Made by a program: the position numbers and the translations under genes | The notes under the pieces: model-generated | Database searches by the model: none | Seen by the model: only the letters and a program-made list of their open reading frames with translations | What the model was told of the DNA's origin: nothing | Shown here: one piece after another, positions 48,276 through 57,830 of the stretch | How positions within the stretch are numbered: the stretch's first letter is position 1 | Layout of the letters: the number at the start of each line of letters is the position of its first letter | Source of the DNA: Xanthobacter oligotrophicus | Lineage (GTDB): Bacteria > Pseudomonadota > Alphaproteobacteria > Rhizobiales > Xanthobacteraceae | Assembly: GCF_008364685.1 (NCBI RefSeq) | Contig: NZ_VTTL01000005.1 | Coordinates: 248,001-312,000 of the forward strand | Length of the DNA: 64,000 nucleotides | Direction: 5' to 3'

Positions 48276-49322
48276 ATGACCACAGCATTCAGGATCGGCG
48301 CCGCCTGCGCGCTCGCCCTCGGCCTCCTCACCCAGGGGGCGGCGGCGGAGACCAATTTGACCGTCATGGCCTATTCCGGCCTGTTCCAGGAGCGCTACAC
48401 CAAGGCGGTCATCGAGCCGTTCATGAAGGCGCATCCCGACATCAAGGTCACCTATTTCCCGCTGCCCTCCTCGGCGGCCATGCTGGGCAACCTGCGCGCC
48501 CAGAAGGCGGCGCCGCAGGCGGACGTGGTGATCATGGACGTGTCCGTCTCCAAGGCCGGCACCGACGAGGGCCTCTACACCAGGATCGACGAGACCAACG
48601 CGCCCAACGTCAAGGACCTCTACCCCAACGCCCGCATCCCGGACGTGGCCGGCGTCGCCGTGACCTTCGACAACCTCGTGCTGCTCTACAACACCGAGAT
48701 CGTGAAGGAGACGCCCAAGTCGTGGATGGAGATGGCCAAGGCGCCCTTCAAGGGCAAGGTGGTGATCCCCGGCGTACCGGACATCCAGGGCCTGTCGCTG
48801 GTGCTTATCCTCGACAAGGCCCATGGCGGCACGGACTATCTCAAGGGTGTTGAGAAGGGCATCGCCGCCATGACGGAGATCGCCCCCAACGTGCAGACCT
48901 GGGACCCCAAGCCCGAGGTCTACGCCTCCATCGTCACCGGCCAGGCCGCCCTGGGCGCCGGCTGGAATGCCCGCGCGCAGGTCAACAGCGACCTCTCCGG
49001 CGGCAAGCTGAAGGCGAGCATTCCGCAGGAAGGCACCGTCTTCCAGATCAACACCATCAATCTCGTCGCCAACGGCCCCGCCGCCGAGGCCGCCAAGACC
49101 TTCGTGAACTATGCGCTCGGCGGCGAGGCCCAGAAGAGTTTCACGGAAACCATGTTCTACGCCCCCACCAACGCCAAGGCGGATATCTCCGCGGCGGCGC
49201 TGGAGCGCACCGCCGTGAGCCATCTCGACAAGGTGATGCCGGTGGACTGGATCGCCCTCGCCAAGGTGCGCGACGCCATCGGCGAGCAGTGGCGCCGCCG
49301 CGTCCTGCCCGCGAGCCGGTGA
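48276..49322 (+). CDS. ABC transporter substrate-binding protein (PotD/AfuA-like)
   Basis: 348 residues. Sec signal peptide MTTAFRIGAACALALGLLTQ to AAAE (cleavage near residue 24). The mature part starts LTVMAYSGLFQERYTKAVIE, as in polyamine/iron-type class D binding proteins; ADVVIMDVSVSK and VAVTFDNLVLLYNTE are typical interlobe segments. It supplies the solute to the following ATPase and two permeases. The binding residues for polyamines (several acidic and aromatic positions) are not obviously conserved, so the ligand is probably another compound linked to the cassette. Confidence 0.92.
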   Translation: MTTAFRIGAACALALGLLTQGAAAETNLTVMAYSGLFQERYTKAVIEPFMKAHPDIKVTYFPLPSSAAMLGNLRAQKAAPQADVVIMDVSVSKAGTDEGLYTRIDETNAPNVKDLYPNARIPDVAGVAVTFDNLVLLYNTEIVKETPKSWMEMAKAPFKGKVVIPGVPDIQGLSLVLILDKAHGGTDYLKGVEKGIAAMTEIAPNVQTWDPKPEVYASIVTGQAALGAGWNARAQVNSDLSGGKLKASIPQEGTVFQINTINLVANGPAAEAAKTFVNYALGGEAQKSFTETMFYAPTNAKADISAAALERTAVSHLDKVMPVDWIALAKVRDAIGEQWRRRVLPASR

Positions 49323-49332
49323 GGATCACCCC

Positions 49333-50427
49333 ATGATCCGCGCCGAGCCGAAGGAGATCCAGCGCATGGTGCAAGGACAAGGCTTCCTCTCCCTGCGCGG
49401 CCTCACCCGCCGCTACGATCACTTCACCGCGGTGGACGACCTCAATCTCGACGTGGCCAGGGGGGAGCTGATCGCCTTCCTCGGCCCCTCGGGCTGCGGC
49501 AAGACCACCTCCCTGCGCATGATCGCCGGGCTGGTGCCTTCCACTTCCGGCCACATCGTGGTGGACGGCCGGGACCTGACCGGCGTGCCGCCCTACCGGC
49601 GGGACATGGGGCTGGTGTTCCAGTCCTATGCCCTGTTCCCGCACATGGACATTCTGAAGAACGTCGCCTTCGGCCTCGACATGCGCAAGGTGCCGAAGAA
49701 GGTGGCGCTGGAGCGGGCGCGCGAGGCCATCGCCATGGTGCGCCTCTCCGGCCGCGAGCATCACCGGCCGGCCCAGCTCTCCGGTGGCCAGCAGCAGCGG
49801 GTGGCGCTGGCCCGCGCCTTGGTGGTGCGGCCCTCCATCCTGTTGCTCGACGAGCCTCTGTCCAATCTCGATGCCCAGTTGCGCGACGAGATGCGCACCG
49901 AGATCCGCGACATCCAGAAGCGGCTCGGCATCACCGCCATCTTCGTCACCCACGACCAGATGGAAGCGCTGACCATCTGCGACAAGGTGGCGGTCATGAA
50001 CCACGGCCGCCTCGAGCAGCTGGGCACCCCGCACGAGATCTACGAGCATCCCCGGACCGCCTTCGTGGCGGGCTTCGTGGGTCGCATCAACCGCCTCTCC
50101 GGCCGGGCCTCCGGTGGCATCGCTCAGGCCGCCGGGACCACCTTCGCCGCCCCCGGCTTCGAGGGTGAGGTGGAGGTGATGGTGCGGCCCCACCGCATCG
50201 GCCTTCAGGCCGGGACCTCGCCCTCGGACGCGAGCCTGCACCAACTCGGCGGCACCATCGTCCGCGCCACCTTCGCCGGCGACATCCTGGAATATGAGGT
50301 GGCGGCCGGCGGCACGGTGATCAAGACGGAAGCCTCCACCCGCGGCGGCGAAGCCCTGCTCGCCCCCGGCACGCCTGTCACCCTGTCCTGGCGGCCCCAG
50401 GACACCTTCGTGTACGCCGCGTCATGA
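49333..50427 (+). CDS. ABC transporter ATP-binding protein (PotA-like)
   Basis: 364 residues. Walker A FLGPSGCGKTTSLRMIAGL (about residues 49-67), Q-loop VFQSYALFPHMD, ABC signature LSGGQQQRVALARALVV, Walker B ILLLDEPLSNLDAQ and switch His in IFVTHDQMEAL. A C-terminal TOBE domain (about 270-364) places it in the spermidine/putrescine/iron (MOI) group. Its last codon overlaps the first permease gene by ATGA. The ATG at 49333 precedes a second in-frame Met at residue 12 that could be the true start. Confidence 0.95.
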   Translation: MIRAEPKEIQRMVQGQGFLSLRGLTRRYDHFTAVDDLNLDVARGELIAFLGPSGCGKTTSLRMIAGLVPSTSGHIVVDGRDLTGVPPYRRDMGLVFQSYALFPHMDILKNVAFGLDMRKVPKKVALERAREAIAMVRLSGREHHRPAQLSGGQQQRVALARALVVRPSILLLDEPLSNLDAQLRDEMRTEIRDIQKRLGITAIFVTHDQMEALTICDKVAVMNHGRLEQLGTPHEIYEHPRTAFVAGFVGRINRLSGRASGGIAQAAGTTFAAPGFEGEVEVMVRPHRIGLQAGTSPSDASLHQLGGTIVRATFAGDILEYEVAAGGTVIKTEASTRGGEALLAPGTPVTLSWRPQDTFVYAAS

Positions 50428-51299
50428 GCGCCCTCGTCCTCTCCGCCCGCGAGCCGCGGCGGCTCGGCGCCCTCGGCACGGCAAGCCTGCTGCTTGCCCC
50501 CATCGCGCTCGTCAACGCCATCGGCTTCCTGTGGCCGGTGATGAACCTGCTGCGCATGTCGTTCCGGGAATCCACCGCCACCGGCGCGCTCACCGACGTG
50601 TTCAGCCTCGCCACCTGGAGCGCGACGCTGCAGGACAGCTTCACGCTCGATCTCATCGCCAGCAGCGTCGGCGTCAGCCTCTTCATCACGCTTTTGACGC
50701 TGCTCGCCTCCTATCCCATCGCGCTCTATCTCCACCGCTCCAGCGGGCTGTGGCGCACCGTGCTGATGGTGCTGGTGGTGGCGCCGCTGCTCACCTCGGC
50801 AGTGGTGCGCACCTATGGCTGGATCGCCATCCTCTCGGATCGCGGCCTTGTCGCCCATGCGCTGATGGCCCTCGGCATGGCCGAGCCGCCGCGGCTCATG
50901 TTCAACCTCACGGGCGTCATCATCGGCCTCACCGAGATCCTGATGCCCTACATGATCCTGGCGCTGCTCTCCGGCTTCGGCCGCCTGGACCCGCGCCTTG
51001 AGGAAGCGGCGCTGACCCTTGGCGCCACGCCGCTGAAGACCTTCTGGCGGGTGGTGGTGCCGCTCACCGCGCCGGGCATGGCGCTGGGCTCGCTGCTGTG
51101 CTTCGTGCTCGCCATCTCGTCCTTCGTCACGCCGAAGCTGCTCGGGGGCGGGCGGGTGTTCCTGCTCGCCACCGAGATCTACGACCAGGCCATCGTGACC
51201 CTGAACTGGCCGCTCGCCGCCGCCCTCTCCATGATCGTGCTCGTGGTGTTCGGCGTCGCCCTCGTTCTCTACAGCCGCGCCTTGCGGCGCATCGCCTGA
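50424..51299 (+). CDS. ABC transporter permease (PotB-like)
   Basis: 291 residues with six predicted transmembrane helices. The cytoplasmic EAA loop that docks on the ATPase is EEAALTLGATPLKTFWRVVV (about residues 193-212). The N-terminus has a leader helix (LLLAPIALVNAIGFLWPVMN). Translationally coupled to the ATPase gene through ATGA, and 10 nt before the second permease. Confidence 0.94.
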   Translation: MSALVLSAREPRRLGALGTASLLLAPIALVNAIGFLWPVMNLLRMSFRESTATGALTDVFSLATWSATLQDSFTLDLIASSVGVSLFITLLTLLASYPIALYLHRSSGLWRTVLMVLVVAPLLTSAVVRTYGWIAILSDRGLVAHALMALGMAEPPRLMFNLTGVIIGLTEILMPYMILALLSGFGRLDPRLEEAALTLGATPLKTFWRVVVPLTAPGMALGSLLCFVLAISSFVTPKLLGGGRVFLLATEIYDQAIVTLNWPLAAALSMIVLVVFGVALVLYSRALRRIA

Positions 51300-51309
51300 G
51301 GAGGGATCC

Positions 51310-52104
51310 ATGGACGAACGCCCCGTCTCCCCCGCCCTCAAGATCGCAGCCGGCGCCATGTTCGTGTTCCTGCTGGCGCCGCTCCTGGTGATCGTGCCCA
51401 TCTCCTTCAGCGGCGATGCCTACATGGCGTTTCCGCCTGAGAGCTGGAGCGTGAAGTGGTATGGCGCCATCTTCGCCAACCCGGCCATGATGAACGCCTT
51501 CTGGGTCTCCCTCGCGCTGGCCGTGGTGGTCACCCTGGTGTCGCTCGCCGTCGGCCTGCCGGCGGCCTATGCGCTGGTGCGGCTGAAGCTGCCGGGCGCG
51601 GAAATCCTCTCCAACCTGTTCTCGGCGCCGCTGCTGCTGCCCACCATCGTGCTGGGCCTCGCCATCCTCTTGGTATTCGCGCCGCTGGGCCTGCTCGGCA
51701 CCTTCCAGGGGCTGGTGGCCGCCCATCTGGTGGTGACGCTGCCCTATGCGGTGCGGGTGCTCAGCACCGCCCTCGCCAACCTGCCGTTGCCGGTGGAGGA
51801 AGCCGCCTCCACCCTGGGGGCGCGGCCGCTCACGGTGTTCTTCCGCGTGACCTTGCCCATGATGCGCTCCGGGCTCGTGTCCACGGCGGCGCTGTGCTTC
51901 CTCGTCTCGTTCGACGAGGTGGTGCTGTCGCTGTTCATGACCGGCCCGCGCCTCTCCACCCTTCCGGTGGCCATGTATCACCACGTGGAGCAGCAGGCGG
52001 ACCCCATGGCGGCGTCCATCTCGGTGCTGCTGGTGGTGCTCACTCTCGTGGTCGTGGTGGTGGTGGACCGCACCGTCGGCCTCACCCGAACCTTCGTCAA
52101 ATGA
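51310..52104 (+). CDS. ABC transporter permease (PotC-like)
   Basis: 264 residues, six predicted transmembrane helices. MFVFLLAPLLVIVPISFSGD is TM1; the EAA loop is EEAASTLGARPLTVFFRVTL (about residues 159-178). Completes the importer encoded by 48276-52104. The ATG at 51310 has AGGAGGG upstream. It is followed after 122 nt by the aldolase gene. Confidence 0.94.
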   Translation: MDERPVSPALKIAAGAMFVFLLAPLLVIVPISFSGDAYMAFPPESWSVKWYGAIFANPAMMNAFWVSLALAVVVTLVSLAVGLPAAYALVRLKLPGAEILSNLFSAPLLLPTIVLGLAILLVFAPLGLLGTFQGLVAAHLVVTLPYAVRVLSTALANLPLPVEEAASTLGARPLTVFFRVTLPMMRSGLVSTAALCFLVSFDEVVLSLFMTGPRLSTLPVAMYHHVEQQADPMAASISVLLVVLTLVVVVVVDRTVGLTRTFVK

Positions 52105-52226
52105 CCGCAGGCCGGCCCGGCGGCTGACGCCGGACCTCCCCCTCACCCTGCTTTCGCCATCCCGCCCTTCGCCCGACCCGCCTTGCGCGGGAACGGGAGA
52201 GCTTACCCCGCGCCCTGGAGTCTTCC

Positions 52227-52970
52227 GTGACCCGTTCGCTCGCGACATTTGCCTTCTGGCTCACCGCGCCCACCTTCCCGCACATCGAGATCGCGCGGGA
52301 CGCCGGCTTCACCGCCGTGGTGCTGGATATCGAGCATGGCACCTTCAACCTCGACGACCTCGACCGGGTCATCCCCTTCTGCCGGGCGCTCGGCATGAAG
52401 GTCTATGCCAAGGTGCTGGGGCCGCTCACCGAGCCGATCCAGCAGGCGCTCGATTTCGGCGCGGATGCGATCATCATCCCCCATATCGGCGACCTCGCCC
52501 ACGCTCGGGCGGTCACGGCGGCGACGAAATATCCGTCGCTGGGCGTGCGCTCCTATGCCGGCGGGCGGACCGTGGGCTACGGCCCCGCCGGCGCGACCTA
52601 CGGCGCCGACGAGAACGCCCGCACCGCCTGCTGGCCCATGATCGAGAGCCGGGAATCCCTCGCCGACGTGGAGGCTATCGCCCAGCTTCCCACCGTGGAC
52701 GGCCTGTTCGCCGGCCCCACCGACCTGTCCATGGCCGCGGGCAACCTGCGCTACACATTCAACGACGCCGACAAGCTGGACATCGCCCGCATCGCCGCTG
52801 CCGCCAAGGCCGCCGGCAAGCCCTGGGTCATGCCCTGCTGGACCGCCCCGGAACGCGCCTTCGCCCGTGAGCATGGCGTGTCCGTCACCGTGGTGGGCGC
52901 CCAGTTCTACATGGTGCGCGCCGCCTTCGCCTCCCTCGTCGACGGCCTTGCCGCCGAAGGCCTCATCTGA
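52227..52970 (+). CDS. HpcH/HpaI family aldolase
   Basis: 247-residue TIM barrel of the class II pyruvate aldolase group (HpaI, YfaU, GarL). Catalytic and metal features visible: TAVVLDIEHGTFNLDDL with the Glu-His pair, the metal-site Glu in WPMIESRESLADVEAI, the Asp in VDGLFAGPTDLSMAAG, and VRAAFASLVDGLAAEG at the end. Start GTG 52227 gives the usual N-terminus TRSLATFAFWLTAP. It should cleave a 2-keto-4-hydroxy acid to pyruvate and an aldehyde. In this cassette it probably takes a keto acid made by the Ldh2-type dehydrogenase. Confidence 0.92.
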   Translation: MTRSLATFAFWLTAPTFPHIEIARDAGFTAVVLDIEHGTFNLDDLDRVIPFCRALGMKVYAKVLGPLTEPIQQALDFGADAIIIPHIGDLAHARAVTAATKYPSLGVRSYAGGRTVGYGPAGATYGADENARTACWPMIESRESLADVEAIAQLPTVDGLFAGPTDLSMAAGNLRYTFNDADKLDIARIAAAAKAAGKPWVMPCWTAPERAFAREHGVSVTVVGAQFYMVRAAFASLVDGLAAEGLI

Positions 52971-52991
52971 ACTCCGGCATCGAGACATCCC

Positions 52992-55037
52992 ATGAGCACC
53001 GCGCCCATCCGCATCGCCGTCGATATTGGCGGCACCTTCACCGACATCGAGATCCTCGATGCGGCGACCGGCGAAATCCACCAGATGAAGACGCCGAGCA
53101 CGCCGTCCGATCCCTCCATCGGCCTGCTCACCGGCATCCGCGAGGCGAGCGAGCGCTTCGGCTTCTCCCTCGACCAGGTGCAGTACCTGCTGCACGGCAC
53201 CACCATCGCCACCAACGCGGTGCTGGAACGCAAGCTGCCGCTGGGCGCGGTGGTGACCACCGCCGGCTTCGAGGACGTGATGCAGATCGGCCGCCATGGC
53301 CGGACCGATGTCTACGCCATCACCGCCTCGCCCCCTCCGGCGTTGGTGAAGCGGCGCCTGTCCTTCGGCGTGCCCGAGCGCATCGGCGCGGACGGGCGCA
53401 TCATCACCGCCCTCGACGAGGCCGCGGTGGAGGCGCTGGCCGGCGCGCTGATCCAATCGGGTGTGAAGTCGGTGGCGGTGTGCTTCCTCAATGCCTACGC
53501 CAATGCGGTGCACGAGCGGCGGGCCGGCGAGATCCTGCGGGCGCTGCTGCCGGGCGTCGAAGTCTCCCTGTCCTGCGACATCTCCCCGGAGCTGCGCGAA
53601 TACGAGCGCATGTCCACCACATTGCTCAATGCGCTCCTGGTGCCGGTGGTGAAGACCTATACTGACCGCCTCGCCGGCAAGCTGAAGGAAGAGGTGCCGC
53701 AGACCCAGGTCTATCTGGTTCAGTCCAACGGCGGCGTGGCGGGCCTCGGCAAGGCGGGCCGCGAGCCGGCGCGCTTGCTGCTCTCCGGCCCCTCGGGCGG
53801 CGCGGCGGCGGCCCGGCGCCTCTCCGCCGCCCTCGACGAGCCCAACCTCGTGGCCGTGGACATGGGCGGCACCAGCTTCGACGTGTCGGTGGTGCATGAC
53901 GGTGTCGTCTCCATGGTCAACGAGGGCGACGTGGACGGCTTGCCCGTGCGCCTGCCCATGATCGAGATGCGTACCATCGGCGCCGGTGGCGGTTCCATCG
54001 CCTGGGTGGATGACGGCGGACGCCTGCGCATCGGCCCCCACAGCGCCGGTGCCGAGCCGGGCCCGGCCTGCTACGGCCGCGGCGGCGAGCGGCTCACCGT
54101 CACCGACGCCAACCTGCTGCTCGGCCGGCTCGATGGATCAAGCTTCATGGGCGGCCGCATGGGCCTCGACCGTGACGCCGCCGGACGGGCCGCAGTGGAT
54201 GTGGCCGGCAAGCTGAAGCTGTCCCCCGAGGAGACGGCGGCCGGCGTCATCGCCGTCACCAATTCCAGCCTCGCCACCGCCATCCGCCTCTCGCTGTTCG
54301 AGAAAGGGATGGACCCGGAAGACTTCGCCCTGCTCTCCTTCGGCGGCGCCGGCGGCGTTCATGCCTGCGAGGTGGCCGAGGAGCTGGGCATGAACAAGGT
54401 GATCTTCCCGGCCCATGCCTCCACTCTGTCGGCCTGGGGCATCCTGTGGTCGGATATCACCCACGACCTCGCCTCCACCCAGATCGGCCTCCTCGCCGAC
54501 ATCGGCCCGAGCCTTGCCGATCGCGCGGTGGCGCTGGCCAAAGACGGCGACCGGCTGCTCGCCGAGGACGGCGTGGCCGCCGCGAACCGCGCCTTCGAAT
54601 GGGCGCTGGACCTGCGCTACCAGGGCCAGGCCTTCGACCTGCGGGTGCAACTGCCGGAGGCGGACTTCTCGCCCGAAGGCATCGCCAGGGCGGCAGCAGC
54701 CTTCCACGCCCTGCACCGCCAGCGTTTCTCCTATGACGAGCCGGCCGTGCCGGTGGAAGTGGTGGCGCTGCGCCTCTCCGCTGTAGGCCGCCTCGCCAAG
54801 CCCACCCCGGCGCCGGCTACCGGCGCGGTGGCGGGCGCGGAGCAGATCCGCCCGGTCTATGGCCGCGGCGGCTTCGTCGAGACCCGCGTGGTCGCCCGCG
54901 AGGCGGTGACCGCCGAAGGCGTCGCCGGCCCCGCCGTGGTGGAGGAGGTCTACACCGCCACCTACCTGCCGGCCGGCTGGACCATCCGTTCCCACGCCAC
55001 GGGCGCCCTCGTTGCCGAGCGCACCCAGCGTCACTGA
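52992..55037 (+). CDS. hyuA: Hydantoinase/oxoprolinase subunit A (HyuA)
   Basis: 681 residues of the ATP-dependent hydantoinase/5-oxoprolinase/acetone carboxylase group. ASKHA-type ATPase motifs: phosphate-1 IAVDIGGTFTDIEILDA (about residues 6-22) and phosphate-2 LVAVDMGGTSFDVSVVHDG (about 286-304). Also LHGTTIATNAVLERK, GAGGGSIAWVDDGGRLRIGPHSAGAEPGPACYG in short segments, and SFGGAGGVHACEVAEELGM. With HyuB it uses ATP to open or carboxylate a carbonyl substrate: N-methylhydantoin, 5-oxoproline and acetone are known examples. Shorter than eukaryotic oxoprolinase, which fuses A and B. Followed by hyuB after 17 nt. Confidence 0.94.
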   Translation: MSTAPIRIAVDIGGTFTDIEILDAATGEIHQMKTPSTPSDPSIGLLTGIREASERFGFSLDQVQYLLHGTTIATNAVLERKLPLGAVVTTAGFEDVMQIGRHGRTDVYAITASPPPALVKRRLSFGVPERIGADGRIITALDEAAVEALAGALIQSGVKSVAVCFLNAYANAVHERRAGEILRALLPGVEVSLSCDISPELREYERMSTTLLNALLVPVVKTYTDRLAGKLKEEVPQTQVYLVQSNGGVAGLGKAGREPARLLLSGPSGGAAAARRLSAALDEPNLVAVDMGGTSFDVSVVHDGVVSMVNEGDVDGLPVRLPMIEMRTIGAGGGSIAWVDDGGRLRIGPHSAGAEPGPACYGRGGERLTVTDANLLLGRLDGSSFMGGRMGLDRDAAGRAAVDVAGKLKLSPEETAAGVIAVTNSSLATAIRLSLFEKGMDPEDFALLSFGGAGGVHACEVAEELGMNKVIFPAHASTLSAWGILWSDITHDLASTQIGLLADIGPSLADRAVALAKDGDRLLAEDGVAAANRAFEWALDLRYQGQAFDLRVQLPEADFSPEGIARAAAAFHALHRQRFSYDEPAVPVEVVALRLSAVGRLAKPTPAPATGAVAGAEQIRPVYGRGGFVETRVVAREAVTAEGVAGPAVVEEVYTATYLPAGWTIRSHATGALVAERTQRH

Positions 55038-55054
55038 GAGCTTGAGGACCCATC

Positions 55055-56764
55055 ATGAGCCCCATCGATCCCGTCCGCCTCGAAGTGATCCGCAACGCGC
55101 TGGTCGCCGCCGCCGAGGAAATGAGCATCACCATCTGGCGCACCAGCCGCTCCACGGTCGTGCGCGAGATCCTCGATTTCTCCACCGCCGTGTTCGATGC
55201 CCAGGGCCGCAACATCGCCCAGTCGGCGCGCATCCCGGTGCACCTCAACTCCATGTCCGACTGCCTGAAGACCGTGCTGGAAAAGTTCATTCCGCTGGAC
55301 AGCTGGAACGAGGGCGACGTCATCGTCACCAACGATCCCTATGCCGGCGGCCAGCACCTGCCGGACATCCAGACCTTCCGCCCGGTGTTCGTGGACGGGG
55401 AGCGCGTCGCCATCGTCGGCACCCTGTGCCACCACGTGGACGTGGGCGGCGGCGCGGCCGGCTCCTATTATGCGGCGGCAACCGAGATCTTCCACGAAGG
55501 CATCCGCATTCCCCCGCTGCGCCTCGTGGAGAAGGGCATCCTGAACACCGGCGTGTTCGAGATGCTGCTCTACAATGTGCGCCAGGCGGAAGAGACCCGT
55601 GGCGACCTCAATGCCCAGATCGCGGCGCTCGGCATCGGCGCCAAAGCGGTGTCGCGCATCGCCCGCAAGTACGGCAGCGGCACGCTTTCGGCCGCCATGT
55701 CTGCCATCCTCGACGGCTCCGAGCGCATGATGCGCGCGGCCATTGCCGCCCTGCCGGATGGCACAGCCTCCTTCGTGGAGACGGTGGATGACGACGGCCA
55801 GTCGCAGGAGCCCATCCGTCTCGAGGTGAAGATCACCAAGAGCGGCGACACCATCGCCTTCGATTTCGCCGGCTCCAGCCCGCAGGTGCGCGGCCCGGTG
55901 AACAACACCCCGGCTATGACCTGCTCGGCGGTCTATTACGCGCTGCTCGCGGCGCTCGGTTCGGACATTCCGGCCAATTCCGGCTGCTACCGGCCGGTTA
56001 CCGTGGCGCTGCCCGAGGGCAGCGTGGTGAACGCGCAATTCCCCGCTCCCGTGGCTGGCCGCATGGTGGTGAACCACCGCATCGCCACCTGCGTGTTCGG
56101 GGCGCTGGCCCAGATCGCGCCGGAGCGCATCCCGGCGGCCTATTACGCCATCTCCTACGTCTATGCGGTCTCCATCGTGCGGCCGGACGCCCGGCGGCAG
56201 GTGTATTTCGACATCGAGGTGGGCGGCTGGGGCGGCCATGCGGGCGGCGACGGCGCAAGCGCCCTGTCCTGCGGCCTCCACAACAACACCAATGCCCCCA
56301 TCGAGATGGTGGAGGCCAAGTATCCGGTGGTGTTCACCCGCTACGGCCTGCTGCCGGACAGCGGCGGCGCGGGTGAGAACCGCGGCGGGCTCGGCCTCGT
56401 GCGTGAATTCCGCCTGGAGGCGCCGGAAGGCTCGCTCTCCACCAATTTCGAGCGCTTCCGCTTCCCGCCCTACGGCATCAACGGCGGCAAGCCCGGCTCG
56501 CTCTCCTCCACCACGGTGACGAAGGCAGACGGCACCGCCGTGAGCCTCAACTCCAAGGTCTCCGGCATTGCGCTCGCGGCCGGCGACACCGTGACCATCA
56601 AGACCTCCGGCGGCGGCGGCTTCGGCAAGCCCGAGGACCGTGACCCGGCGCGGCTCGCCGAGGACCTCGCCGAGGGCCTCGTGACCGAGGAGGCCGCGCG
56701 CACGCTCTACGGCGCGGTGGCGCTCGATGCCGAGGCGCGCAAGATCACCGGAGAGGCCGCATGA
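55055..56764 (+). CDS. hyuB: Hydantoinase/oxoprolinase subunit B (HyuB)
   Basis: 569 residues. Starts MSPIDPVRLEVIRNALVAAA. Family features: ISIW-like MSITIWRTSRSTVVREILDF, DVIVTNDPYAGGQHLPDIQ, FDFAGSSPQVRGPVNNTPAM, the Asn/Thr-rich NTNAPIEMVE and the C-terminal GGGGFGKPEDRDPARLAEDL. Partner of HyuA. The stop overlaps the dehydrogenase start by ATGA (56761-56764), so the three are co-translated. Confidence 0.94.
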   Translation: MSPIDPVRLEVIRNALVAAAEEMSITIWRTSRSTVVREILDFSTAVFDAQGRNIAQSARIPVHLNSMSDCLKTVLEKFIPLDSWNEGDVIVTNDPYAGGQHLPDIQTFRPVFVDGERVAIVGTLCHHVDVGGGAAGSYYAAATEIFHEGIRIPPLRLVEKGILNTGVFEMLLYNVRQAEETRGDLNAQIAALGIGAKAVSRIARKYGSGTLSAAMSAILDGSERMMRAAIAALPDGTASFVETVDDDGQSQEPIRLEVKITKSGDTIAFDFAGSSPQVRGPVNNTPAMTCSAVYYALLAALGSDIPANSGCYRPVTVALPEGSVVNAQFPAPVAGRMVVNHRIATCVFGALAQIAPERIPAAYYAISYVYAVSIVRPDARRQVYFDIEVGGWGGHAGGDGASALSCGLHNNTNAPIEMVEAKYPVVFTRYGLLPDSGGAGENRGGLGLVREFRLEAPEGSLSTNFERFRFPPYGINGGKPGSLSSTTVTKADGTAVSLNSKVSGIALAAGDTVTIKTSGGGGFGKPEDRDPARLAEDLAEGLVTEEAARTLYGAVALDAEARKITGEAA

Positions 56765-57807
56765 GCGCGCACGCTTCGGTCCAATCTCCTTCCATCCCGA
56801 TGGCGGCCCTCACCCTGAAGGAGGTGGAGGACCTGACCTTCCGCGCGCTCGTCGCGTCCGGGGTGTCGAGCGTCAATGCCCTCTCCGTCACGGCGTCCGT
56901 GGTGGCGGCGGAGGCGGAGGGCGTGCATAGCCACGGCCTCGCCCGCCTGCCCACCTATTGCGCCCACGCCAAGGTGGGCAAGATCGATGGCAAGGCTGTG
57001 CCGGCCCTGTCGCGGCCCCGTCCGGGGCAGGTCCTGGTGGATGCGGCGGACGGCTTTGCCCATCCGGCCATCGACCTCGGGCTGCCGGCCCTGATCGAGG
57101 CGGCGCGGGGGCAGGGGATCGCCGCGCTGGCGGTCACCAACTCCTACAATTGCGGCGTGGTGGGCTATCACGTGGAGCGGATCGCCAAGGCGGGACTGGT
57201 CGCGCTCGGCTTCGTGAACGCGCCGGCCTCCATCGCCCCGGTGGGCGGCGTCACGCCGGTGTTCGGCACCAATCCCATCGCCTTCGCGGTGCCACGGGCA
57301 GGGGAGGAGCCGCTGGTCCTCGACCAGTCCTCGAGCGTCGTCGCCAAGAGCGAGATCGTCGTGCACGACCAGCGCGGCGAACCGATCCCCCTCGGCTGGG
57401 CCCTCGACAAGGACGGACGCCCTACCACCGATCCCAAGGCCGCGCTGGCCGGCGGCAGCATGGTGCCCATGGGCGGGCACAAGGGCGCGGGGCTCGCGCT
57501 CCTCGTGGAGGTGCTGGCGGCCTGGCTCACGGGGGCGAATCTCTCCATCGAGGCCTCGTCCTTCGCCGACAATGCGGGCGGCTCGCCACGCACGGGGCAA
57601 TTCTTCATCGCCATCGATCCGGGGCCACTGGCGGGACCGGCGGCGCCTGGTCGGCTCGCCCGTCTGTTCGCGGCCATCGCCGATCAGGAAGGCGCACGCC
57701 TGCCCGGCGCGCGGCGGGCCGGCGCCCGCCTGCGCACGGCGGCCACCGGGGTGGAGATCCCGCAGGCCCTCAAGCAAAGGCTGGAGGCGATCATCGCCGG
57801 TCAGTGA
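56761..57807 (+). CDS. Ldh2/MdhA-type malate/lactate/ureidoglycolate dehydrogenase
   Basis: 348 residues of the NAD(P)-dependent 2-hydroxyacid dehydrogenase family that includes AllD (ureidoglycolate), ComC (sulfolactate) and DpkA (cyclic imino acid reductase). The catalytic His is in EGVHSHGLARLPTYC (about residue 49); also NSYNCGVVGYHVERIAKAGL, GTNPIAFAVPR, TDPKAALAGGSMVPMGGHKG and GLALLVEVLAAWLTGAN are family signatures. The position behind HyuAB suggests that it oxidises a hydroxy acid, or reduces a cyclic imine, from the same substrate. Last gene of the cassette; a hairpin follows. Confidence 0.92.
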   Translation: MSAHASVQSPSIPMAALTLKEVEDLTFRALVASGVSSVNALSVTASVVAAEAEGVHSHGLARLPTYCAHAKVGKIDGKAVPALSRPRPGQVLVDAADGFAHPAIDLGLPALIEAARGQGIAALAVTNSYNCGVVGYHVERIAKAGLVALGFVNAPASIAPVGGVTPVFGTNPIAFAVPRAGEEPLVLDQSSSVVAKSEIVVHDQRGEPIPLGWALDKDGRPTTDPKAALAGGSMVPMGGHKGAGLALLVEVLAAWLTGANLSIEASSFADNAGGSPRTGQFFIAIDPGPLAGPAAPGRLARLFAAIADQEGARLPGARRAGARLRTAATGVEIPQALKQRLEAIIAGQ

Positions 57808-57830
57808 CTGGGCGGCCGCGCTCCTCTTGC

